A DNA stretch of 64,000 nucleotides. Source: Chitinophaga sp. XS-30 (GTDB lineage Bacteria; Bacteroidota; Bacteroidia; Chitinophagales; Chitinophagaceae). The stretch covers positions 3,222,032-3,286,031 of the forward strand of contig NZ_CP043006.1 of NCBI RefSeq assembly GCF_008086345.1, in the 5' to 3' direction. This document shows positions 54,810-62,530 of the stretch, one piece after another (the first letter of the stretch is position 1; each line of letters starts with the position of its first letter). The notes beneath the pieces were generated by a model that saw nothing but the letters and a program-made list of their open reading frames with translations, was not told the origin of the DNA and made no database searches. Position numbers and translations under genes: made by a program.

Positions 54810-56927
54810 TTATTCTCCGATGATCTTCTCCAGGTCCGCTGCCGTTTCCGCGGATACGTTCTTCAATTCCGATTTGAATGATTTCAGTTTGGCTTTCAGT
54901 TCCGCTGAAATACCCTCCGCTCTCTCCATGCCGCTTGTAAATCCTTTCAGCGCGGCAGTCAGGCGTTTTCCCGTCTGCATGCCGGGATGTTTGAGCAAAG
55001 AAAAGAACGGCTTCACCTGCCCTTTGTCATTCCTCGCACCGATGATGTAAGACAGATCATGTATGAAACCGTCATGCAGTTTTGATGTATCGGTATTGCT
55101 TTTGAGCAGAGCGTCCAGCAATCCGGGAGAGGAACCGGCATTGGAGCTGAGTACCGCCATCTGCATCATTTTATCATTTCCGTAACGCCCGAGCGCCTGC
55201 ACAAATGCATGCGTCACCTGGTTGTTGCTGAACTGGCCGAGGCTGAGCACAACCTGCATGGTGAGTTTAGCGGGACTATCCTTCACCATCGGTAATAATT
55301 CAGGCAGCAGCTGCGGATAGCGCTCTGCAAGCATGACGGCGTGTTCCCGCACATGCAACGAACTGTCCGCCAGCGCATTTTTTACGATGCCGGCATCCAG
55401 CGCCTCCAGTGCCTCCAGCACATACAAGGCATGCAGGCGTGCGCGGGGATCTGTATTGTCCAGCTGCATTTTTTGCAGTGCAGGGATAACGGATCTATCC
55501 TGCCGTTCCACCAATAACCGGTGTGCCTGTTGGGCATACCATTGATTGGGATGCGCAAAAAGCTGTACAAGGCTGTCGCCGGACATTTTGCGCAGTGCAG
55601 GTGACGCGCTCCTGTAGCTGCTGCTCGCGGGCATCACCCGGTAGATGCGGCCTTTGTCGGAACCCTCATAAAAATCCATTTCCGCTTTCAGGTCATCCGG
55701 AATGGAAACAGGTGTTTCAATATGCTGGCGGTAATAATCAAGCACATACAGGTAGCCATCAGGCCCCGTGGCGAAATTCACCGGGCGGAACCAGTTGTCT
55801 TTCGACCAGATGAATTCCCGGTCTTTTTCCGCTTCCGCGCGTTTGGCCGTAAAATGCACATCGTCATGGGCCACGGACAGCACATCCCGGTGAACGAGGT
55901 TCCCCGCCACTTCGCCGGTGAAAATATTCCCGTAGAAAGAAGCCGGCAAGGCGTCGCCGTTATAAAAAGTGCCGCCGGAAGCGCCGGTAAAATGCCCTCT
56001 TTCATATTCCACCCGGTTAAGTTTCTTCTCCTGGAACTCCGCGTTCCTTCTTTTTGATCTTTCCGCTCTCCAGTAAGGCGTGGCGGATTCCTGGAACATC
56101 AGCGGATCATGGTCGGAGATATTCTTGATGGCGCGTGTGGTGGGAAGATAGGGGTGCCGGTGCGTGTATCGCCAGGGGATCAGCGTTTGCTGAATGTGGA
56201 TGGAGTTTTCCGTCACAAAGCGGTTGCCGTAGTCGTCCAGCGCCTGGCCGAACTGCCCGGGCCCCGTTTCCAGTTCAAACAGCCCGCGGTCCAGCCGGAA
56301 CCGGAAATCCGCACCGCGAACGGAGAGGGGAGCGGCACCTGGTTTATCTTTGTAGGTTACGTTACCGTCCTGTCCCCGGTTATTGGTATAGATCCAGTTA
56401 TCCACGCCAAAGCGCAGATTGGTGATCTGTGTTTCCGGATTGTCCTTGAAGAAGCCGCTGAACAGCACTTCCCGGGTATCGGCCACAAAATCTCCCGTGG
56501 TATCCTTCATATACAATATCTCCGGCGCGGCCGTTACCAGCAGCCCGCCTTTCCAGGGAAGTATGCTGGTGCCTTCCGATAATTTGTCTGCAAAAACAAT
56601 AGCTGTATCCGCTTTGCCATCGCCATCAAGGTCGCGCAGTACGCGGATATGGCCCTTCTCCGTGCCGGGCGCCGGCTTGTCGGGGTAGTCGGACATTACG
56701 ACCACATAACAATTCCCGTCCTCGTCAAACTCCATGGATACCGGGTCCATCACCAGCGGCTCCGCGGCAAACAGTTCCATTTTCAATCCTTCAATGATGT
56801 GCAAGCTTTTTAATGCCTCTTCCGGCGCCAGCGGCCCCGGATATTTTTCCTTATTCCCGCAACCGGAAGATACCAGTATGACTGCCGGTAAAATGAGACC
56901 AGAACAGCGTTTCATAACATTACGCAT
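54810..56927 (-). CDS. PVC-type membrane-bound dehydrogenase lipoprotein with HEAT repeats
   Basis: 705 aa lipoprotein (VSSGC lipobox at about Cys23). The beta-propeller shows PVC-type dehydrogenase features ('MELFAAEPLVMDPVSMEFDEDG', 'VLRDLDGDGKADTAIVFADKL', 'ITNLRFGVDNWIY', 'GPDGYLYVLDYYR'). The C-terminal half is HEAT/PBS repeats. It lacks the cytochrome c CxxCH motif that many family members carry; a HiPIP gene directly follows and could serve instead. ATGs at 56927 and 56915 are both possible starts. Divergent from the aminotransferase gene. Confidence 0.88.
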   Translation of the reverse strand: MRNVMKRCSGLILPAVILVSSGCGNKEKYPGPLAPEEALKSLHIIEGLKMELFAAEPLVMDPVSMEFDEDGNCYVVVMSDYPDKPAPGTEKGHIRVLRDLDGDGKADTAIVFADKLSEGTSILPWKGGLLVTAAPEILYMKDTTGDFVADTREVLFSGFFKDNPETQITNLRFGVDNWIYTNNRGQDGNVTYKDKPGAAPLSVRGADFRFRLDRGLFELETGPGQFGQALDDYGNRFVTENSIHIQQTLIPWRYTHRHPYLPTTRAIKNISDHDPLMFQESATPYWRAERSKRRNAEFQEKKLNRVEYERGHFTGASGGTFYNGDALPASFYGNIFTGEVAGNLVHRDVLSVAHDDVHFTAKRAEAEKDREFIWSKDNWFRPVNFATGPDGYLYVLDYYRQHIETPVSIPDDLKAEMDFYEGSDKGRIYRVMPASSSYRSASPALRKMSGDSLVQLFAHPNQWYAQQAHRLLVERQDRSVIPALQKMQLDNTDPRARLHALYVLEALEALDAGIVKNALADSSLHVREHAVMLAERYPQLLPELLPMVKDSPAKLTMQVVLSLGQFSNNQVTHAFVQALGRYGNDKMMQMAVLSSNAGSSPGLLDALLKSNTDTSKLHDGFIHDLSYIIGARNDKGQVKPFFSLLKHPGMQTGKRLTAALKGFTSGMERAEGISAELKAKLKSFKSELKNVSAETAADLEKIIGE

Positions 56928-57030
56928 GGTGTGTCGAATTTAAATCCTGATAGATAAAACGGTACATTTTTTTTTACATGAAAAGCAAAACACTTGCTTT
57001 TCATGCTTTTTACATTTAGATTTGTTCAGG

Positions 57031-57053
57031 TAACGTTAACGTACACGAATATA
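57031..57053 (-). promoter_or_regulatory. -7-like box plus LacI-type palindrome upstream of the dehydrogenase operon
   Basis: On the minus strand TATATTCG (57053-57046) precedes GTACGTTAACG (57044-57034), continuing into TTA (57033-57031). The order of box and palindrome is the same as at 48267 and 57240. It lies about 110 bases before the gene start at 56927. Confidence 0.55.
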
Positions 57054-57239
57054 GTGCTAAATTTCTGACATCAGGTAGCGGCAGGCGTTTAAAAGATCAA
57101 ATTTTTTTGCGGGATATCTTCTGATTTATGTGGCGTAACCTTCGCTGCGCGGCCGTCAATAACATTTTTCATATCGTACAGGATAACCGGCCGCGAAAAA
57201 AAATCGCCCGGAAAACTAACAGGTGATAATTTTTTTTGT

Positions 57240-57259
57240 TATTTTCGGGTACGTTAACG
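57240..57259 (+). promoter_or_regulatory. -7-like box plus LacI-type palindrome upstream of the aminotransferase operon
   Basis: TATTTTCG (57240-57247) precedes GTACGTTAACG (57249-57259), an exact inverted copy of CGTTAACGTAC at 57034-57044. The pair face each other across the divergent promoter region. The region between (57054-57239) holds no gene; an 8-bp inverted repeat CGCGGCCG/CGGCCGCG (57148-57155, 57188-57195) is present. Confidence 0.55.
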
Positions 57260-57336
57260 GAATCAACCAATCAGCATCAGTTCGTCAGCCTGCACAAGCA
57301 TTAATATTATCAACAGTTATAAAAAACATTATTCAG

Positions 57337-58704
57337 ATGGGTCATACTTCAAGAAGGAAGTTTCTCCGGCAGGGTTCATTAGGGGCCGCGGGGTTCTTGT
57401 TTGCCTCCGGCCTGGCCAATAGTTCCTTTGCCGGAACATTCTCAGGAGAAGGGCGTACACCGGCCATCCTCGGCGGCCGCCCGGTGTGGTCGGACACCGA
57501 TTGGGTAAAATGGCCCATGTGGGTGCAGTCGGAAGACGAGAAGATATTGATAGACAGCGTCCGCAGCGGCGTATGGTCACGCAACAAACTGGTAGACAGC
57601 TTTGAAGGCAAATGGGCGGAAGTCGTCGGCGCAAAACGCTGCCTGACCGTAGTGAACGGCACCAATGCGCTGATCACGGCCATCGGCCAGCTGGACATCG
57701 GTCCCGGCGACGAAGTGATCACCACACCTTATACATTCATCGCATCCGTTCAGGCCATACTCGCCAATCATGCCATGCCGGTGTTTGCGGACATCGATCC
57801 GGCTACCTACCAGATCGATCCGGAAAAACTGGAAAGCAAGATCACCAAACGCACAAAGGCCATCCTCGTTGTCCATATCCTCGGTCTTCCTGCGGATATG
57901 GACCGCATCATGGCCATCGCGCAAAAGCATAACCTGCTGGTTATTGAAGATGCCTGCCAGGCGCACCTGGCCGAATACGGCAACAAAAAAGTAGGCTCCA
58001 TCGGCAAAGCCGGCTGCTTCAGTTTCCAGAATTCCAAGAATCTGCCCATCGGGGAAGGCGGGGCGATCGTTTCGGACGATGAACAGTTCATCGACAAATG
58101 TTTTGCCGCGCATAACCTCGGATATGCCTACGGTACATCCACAGGCGCCGTGGCCGGGGACAGTTTCATGAAGGCCTCGAAGATCAGGCTGACGGAGTAT
58201 GCCGCCGCCATCGGCCTCGCACAGCTGAAACGCCTGGAAGCGCAGACCATTACCCGCGATGAGAACGCCCGGTACCTCTCTTCCATGCTGAAAGATATTG
58301 ATGGTGTGACGCCTATCAAATTGTACGATAAAGTGAACCGGGGCGCCTTCCATCTGTATTCCTTCCGCTACCGGCCGGAAAGCTTTGCCGGCCTCAGCAG
58401 GCAGAAGTTCCTCGAAGCCCTGCGAAAGGAAGGCTTGCCCTGCTCCGGCGGCTACAAGGTCATGCATACCCAGGAGTTTATGAAAGACGCCTTCGCATCC
58501 AGGATATACAAAAGCTTCTATACAAAGAAAATGCTGGACTTCGATGACTATCTCCGGCGGAACAGCTGTCCGGAGAACGAAGCGCTCTGCAAGGACGCCG
58601 TATGGCTCACGCAGAACGTGCTGCTCGGCTCCCGCAGGGATATGGAAGGCATCGCGGAAGCGATCAGGAATATCAGCAGGAATGCTGACAGGATCAAAGA
58701 TTAA
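57337..58704 (+). CDS. DegT/DnrJ/EryC1-family aminotransferase with twin-arginine export signal
   Basis: 455 aa from the ATG at 57337. The N-terminus 'SRRKFLRQGSLGAAGFLFASG' is a Tat signal. The mature part is a fold-type I PLP enzyme: 'VVNGTNALITAI', 'DEVITTPYTFIASVQAI', Asp205 in 'VIEDACQAH', and the PLP lysine Lys234 in 'FQNSKNLPIGEGG'. Relatives are cytosolic sugar aminotransferases that act on nucleotide-sugars; export to the periplasm is unusual but fits Tat, which moves cofactor-loaded proteins. It may act on a keto-sugar made outside the cytosol by the dehydrogenase/Gfo-Idh enzymes; this is inference. Confidence 0.9.
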   Translation: MGHTSRRKFLRQGSLGAAGFLFASGLANSSFAGTFSGEGRTPAILGGRPVWSDTDWVKWPMWVQSEDEKILIDSVRSGVWSRNKLVDSFEGKWAEVVGAKRCLTVVNGTNALITAIGQLDIGPGDEVITTPYTFIASVQAILANHAMPVFADIDPATYQIDPEKLESKITKRTKAILVVHILGLPADMDRIMAIAQKHNLLVIEDACQAHLAEYGNKKVGSIGKAGCFSFQNSKNLPIGEGGAIVSDDEQFIDKCFAAHNLGYAYGTSTGAVAGDSFMKASKIRLTEYAAAIGLAQLKRLEAQTITRDENARYLSSMLKDIDGVTPIKLYDKVNRGAFHLYSFRYRPESFAGLSRQKFLEALRKEGLPCSGGYKVMHTQEFMKDAFASRIYKSFYTKKMLDFDDYLRRNSCPENEALCKDAVWLTQNVLLGSRRDMEGIAEAIRNISRNADRIKD

Positions 58705-58718
58705 AATAAACATAGTTC

Positions 58719-60056
58719 ATGGAAGTAGAAAAGCAAAGTGAGCAGCGCATGCTGATGCCTTATGATGCACACGTAGAAAAACTGATCGCCAAAACATTTG
58801 ATTCCGGGTTTGAACAGGCCCATGATTCGTATAACGCCATCACGGTGGCCAGCGACGGAAGAGTGTATTATGTGCTGTCGTCAGACAAGCATGATATTGC
58901 AGGAAGGATGTACGCCTATGATCCGCTGACGGACAGCATTGCGCTGCTCGGTGATCTTACGGAGATCTGCGGTGAAAAAGGGAAACGGTTTATCTCGCAG
59001 GGCAAAAGCCATGTAGAGTTCTTTGAAATGGACGGCAAGCTTTATTTCTCCACCCACGTCGGTTTTTATGAGCTGATCGATGGTATGGACCGCTTGCCGG
59101 TGAACGCCCCGGAAGGGTACAAGCTGTACAACGGCGGGCATATCCTGTCGTACGACATGAAAACAGGGGAGTTTGAGGACCTGGCCACCATCCCCGGCGG
59201 GGAAGGCGTGGTGTCCATGACGATGGATGTGGAGCGTGGAAATATCTATTGCATCACCTGGCCTTTAGGGAACTTTATCCATTACCATACCGGTTCCCGG
59301 AAAATGAAGCAGCTGGGCACTGTGGCCGGAAAGGGAGAAGCAGGAACACCGGGAAATGATTTCCGTTCGCTCTGCCGCTCGCTCTTTGTTGACCCGCGGG
59401 ATGGTACGGTATATTTTTCCACTGCCGCGGGTGATATCTATGGCTATTCACCGGAAAAGAGTACACTGCGGAAGCTGGAAGATGTGGACCTGCGGATCGA
59501 TTATTTCGGTAAATACAGTCCGGAGCAGCCGGGCAGCATGGGATATAACTGGAGAAAGATCTGCTGGCATGAAGAAGATGAAGTGGCTTACGGTGTGCAT
59601 GGCAACTCGGGTTACCTCTTCCGCTTCGATCCTGCCGCGCAGAAGATAGAACTGATAGAGCGCATCACCTCCAGCCTCTCCCGCAAAAGCGGGATGTTCG
59701 ACCAGTTCAGCTACGGCTACCTGGGCTTTCAGACGGGGCCGGACAGGGAAACGATCTATTATCTGACAGGCGGACCGATCTATGTGGACGGCAAGCGTGT
59801 GGGCGGTGTGGACGAGATCGGAAAAGGAGCGGCAAAAGGGTTGGAGAACCTTCATCTCGTTACTTATCACATTCCTTCATCCCGGTACTGCGATCATGGC
59901 CCTATCTTTTATGAGAACGGGGACAGACCGCTGTATGTCAACTCGATCGCCGTTGCCGCGGACGGCGCCATTTATACGCTGGCGCGGATAGACAGGAACG
60001 GCAAAACGGTCACAGACCTGATCAGCATCCCGAACCCTCTTGTAAAAACGGTATAA
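58719..60056 (+). CDS. Beta-propeller protein of unknown function
   Basis: 445 aa without signal peptide. Repeated blade-like segments ('NAITVASDGRVYYVLSSDK', 'GRMYAYDPLTDSIALLGDL', 'GNIYCITWPLGNFIHYHTGSRKM', 'GTVYFSTAAGDIYGYSPEKS', 'GYLFRFDPAAQKIELIERI', 'NSIAVAADGAIYTLARID') point to a six- to eight-bladed propeller. No family is recognised. It starts 14 bases after the aminotransferase and 10 bases before the ceramidase-like gene, so it is in the same operon. Confidence 0.75.
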   Translation: MEVEKQSEQRMLMPYDAHVEKLIAKTFDSGFEQAHDSYNAITVASDGRVYYVLSSDKHDIAGRMYAYDPLTDSIALLGDLTEICGEKGKRFISQGKSHVEFFEMDGKLYFSTHVGFYELIDGMDRLPVNAPEGYKLYNGGHILSYDMKTGEFEDLATIPGGEGVVSMTMDVERGNIYCITWPLGNFIHYHTGSRKMKQLGTVAGKGEAGTPGNDFRSLCRSLFVDPRDGTVYFSTAAGDIYGYSPEKSTLRKLEDVDLRIDYFGKYSPEQPGSMGYNWRKICWHEEDEVAYGVHGNSGYLFRFDPAAQKIELIERITSSLSRKSGMFDQFSYGYLGFQTGPDRETIYYLTGGPIYVDGKRVGGVDEIGKGAAKGLENLHLVTYHIPSSRYCDHGPIFYENGDRPLYVNSIAVAADGAIYTLARIDRNGKTVTDLISIPNPLVKTV

Positions 60057-60066
60057 ATACATGTGA

Positions 60067-61438
60067 ATGTTCAGACAATTGAAATATGGACTGATAACGC
60101 TGTTCGCCTTGCTGCAGCAGGTGTCCTTCGCCGGCGGTTTTGACGGTGGCGTAAAGGTAGGCACCGGAAAGATCGTGATCACGCCGGAGCTGCCTTTTCA
60201 CCTGACCGGTTATGCCGGCAGGGATACCCCGGCGGTGGACAAGGTGCACGATCTCTGGGCGAAAGCGCTGGTGATCGAAGAAAGCCCTTCCAGCAGGATC
60301 GTCATCGTCACCACAGACGTACTGGGCCTGACGCCGGCCATCTCGGACGCCGCCCGCCCGCCTGGAGCAGAAGCATGGCATAAAACGTTCGCAGATCATG
60401 TTCAATTCCTCGCACACCCATTCCGGCCCGATGATCTGGCCGGCGTTAAGTGTGATCGGGGATTATGATACCGCCACGCTGAAAGGGTTTACCCGGTATG
60501 CGCTGGGGTTGACCGATAAACTGGTAGCCGTGGTGGATATGGCCATGCAAAGCCTGGAGCCCATGCAGCTCAGTCACGGTAACGGTATGGCCGGTTTTGC
60601 GATCAACCGCCGTCAGCGGACACCCGGGGGCATCGTCAACGGTTTGAATACCGGCGGGCATGTGGACCATGATGTACCGGTGCTGCTGGCCCGGAACGCG
60701 CAAGGCAAGGTCAAAGCCATACTCTTCGGGTATGCCTGCCATAACACCACCGTCACCGGGAAAAATAACAGCGTGAACGGGGACTATGCCGGGTATGCGC
60801 AGATCGCGCTGGAACACCGTTATCCCGGTGCAACGGCATTGTTCTTCATCGGCTGTGCGGGAGACCAGAACCCCGCGCCCAGGGGAACGCTCGAACTCGC
60901 TGAGCAGCACGGCAACACATTGGCAGATGCCGTACAGCAAGTGCTTTCCGGGAAGATGGAGACCATCGGCGCTCCGCTGCGCAGCGCTTTTGTGAAAACG
61001 GAGTTGCCCTTTCAGCCATTCCGTGCGCAGACGTATCAGAAGGATCTGCTGGAAGGAAACAAGTACGAACAGCGACGGGCAAAGCTCATTATGGAAGCGA
61101 TGGACAAGGGATGGGATATCTCCGCGCACAGTTACCCGGTGCAGGCCATGCGCATCGGCAACAAGCTGACCATTCTCTCGCTCAGCGGTGAAACAGTGGT
61201 CGATTATTCCCTGAACGCCAAGAAAAAATACCCGAAGGAACATCTCTTTGTGGCCGGATACTGCAACCAGGTGGTCTGCTATATTCCCACGGAGAAGATA
61301 CTGGAAGAAGGAGGGTACGAACCGGTGAGCAGCATGATCTATTACGGCATGCCCGGTCCATTCAAAAAAAGCGTGGAAAGCAAGGTCAATACAGCTATCG
61401 GAACAGTGATGCGGGAAGTGGGAGTGCAGAAAAAATAA
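60067..61438 (+). pseudogene. Neutral/alkaline ceramidase N-terminal-domain protein interrupted by a +1 frameshift
   Basis: About 457 aa if joined. The first frame (from 60067) gives a signal peptide (LFALLQQVSFAG), 'GTGKIVITPELPFHLTGYAGRD' and 'IVIVTTDVLGLTPAISDA'. The second frame continues as 'LEQKHGIKRSQIMFNSSHTHSGP'; upstream of 60398 that frame is also coding, so the shift is at about 60348-60362 in the run GCCGCCCGCCCGC (one extra C). Metal-binding blocks HTHSGP and 'YACHNTTVTGKNNSVNGDYAG' are intact. The family hydrolyses ceramide in known members, but short bacterial homologues in sugar loci probably cleave other substrates. Real decay or a sequencing slip in a GC run. Confidence 0.85.
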
Positions 61439-61462
61439 TTCATAACACTTTAATTCCTTCAA

Positions 61463-62347
61463 ATGCCGCTAAAATTTATGTTGCTATTGGGCGCGCTGTG
61501 GCTGACTTCCTGTGCAAACCGGAAAATGCATCAGCAGCATAGCGCCTCCGCCAGCCAGGTGTTGCAGAACACCTATGGCACCTACGGTGCGCCGCCACGT
61601 CAGCCGGACGGGCGCGTGAACCAGCAGCAGCTCCTCGCCGAGCTGAAAGAGCTGCATGCCACTACTTATCACTGGCTGATCTGGCAGAATGAGCACGACT
61701 GGGACGATCTCCGCATCTTTCTTCCGTTGGCCCGGAAGCAGGGGATCAGGGTTTGGGTGACCGTAGTGCCGCCCTCCGAATCAAAACCCATTGCAAAGTT
61801 CTCCTCCGAGCCCTTCGGCATGGATTACAAACGCTGGGCCGCCGAGTTTGCACGGCTGAGCCTGAAGGAAACGAATCTTGTAGCCTGGAGCATAGACGAT
61901 TTTGCGCACAACCTGAAAACATTTACAAGAGGATACACGGATTCCTGCCTGCAGGCGGCAAAGGCCATCAACCCGCGCCTGCTGTTCGTGCCATGTGTTT
62001 ATTACCGGCAGATCACGCCGCAGTTCGCGGCCGGTTACGGGGATCTGCTGGATGGCATCCTCTTCCCGTACAGGGCCGAATCCACCGGCGCCAATCTGAC
62101 GGACCCTTCGCAGGTAGGGCCCGAAATAGCGGCCATACGGAAACTGTTCAGAAAAGACCTGCCGGTGTTCGTGGATATCTATGCCACGGCCCACTCAAGA
62201 CTGGGCGCTTCCTCTCCGGCATATGTGAAGGAGGTGCTGGCGCTGAGCCTGCGGCATGCGGACGGGGTATTGATCTACTGCCATCAGGACCCGCAAAAGT
62301 TCACCGAAAAATACAATATCATCAAAGAGGGTTTTAACGAACGATAG
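61463..62347 (+). CDS. TIM-barrel-like lipoprotein of unknown function
   Basis: 294 aa. Lipobox 'LTSC' (Cys17). The mature part alternates strands and helices ('TTYHWLIWQNEHDWDDLRIFLPLARKQGIRVWVTVVP', 'LVAWSIDDFAHNLKTF', 'LLFVPCVYY', 'LDGILFPYRAES', 'DLPVFVDIYAT', 'ADGVLIYCHQDP'), as in glycoside-hydrolase-like barrels. 'WSIDDF' holds acidic residues at the end of a strand, where a catalytic acid would be. No family is assigned. Last gene of the aminotransferase operon. Confidence 0.75.
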   Translation: MPLKFMLLLGALWLTSCANRKMHQQHSASASQVLQNTYGTYGAPPRQPDGRVNQQQLLAELKELHATTYHWLIWQNEHDWDDLRIFLPLARKQGIRVWVTVVPPSESKPIAKFSSEPFGMDYKRWAAEFARLSLKETNLVAWSIDDFAHNLKTFTRGYTDSCLQAAKAINPRLLFVPCVYYRQITPQFAAGYGDLLDGILFPYRAESTGANLTDPSQVGPEIAAIRKLFRKDLPVFVDIYATAHSRLGASSPAYVKEVLALSLRHADGVLIYCHQDPQKFTEKYNIIKEGFNER

Positions 62348-62478
62348 GAGGGCGGCACGGCTGGAGGGGACCATCTCATCAGGCCGGAACCATGCAACAC
62401 GAAACAGTACAAGTGCCGCCGCCCGGATTTTATGTGAAAGTTTATTCGATTCAGCTATTTCCTTGCATTCATTGTCGT

Positions 62479-62486
62479 GTACGTAC
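62479..62486. promoter_or_regulatory. GTACGTAC palindrome upstream of the susC gene
   Basis: Perfect 8-bp palindrome in the context TGTACGTACCCG, sharing TGTACGT with the operator at 57034-57045, 45 bases before the ATG. Possible weak member of the same operator family. The rest of 62348-62530 holds only a long-loop GGCGGCAC/GTGCCGCC repeat. Confidence 0.3.
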
Positions 62487-62530
62487 CCGTAGTAGTGAAC
62501 CAAAATTTAATCCATCATAACTATTCTGCT

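Noticed and set aside
57148..57195. CGCGGCCG/CGGCCGCG inverted repeat between divergent promoters as a terminator
   Set aside because: The spacer is 32 bases and a poly-A, not poly-T, follows on the plus strand; neither orientation fits termination.
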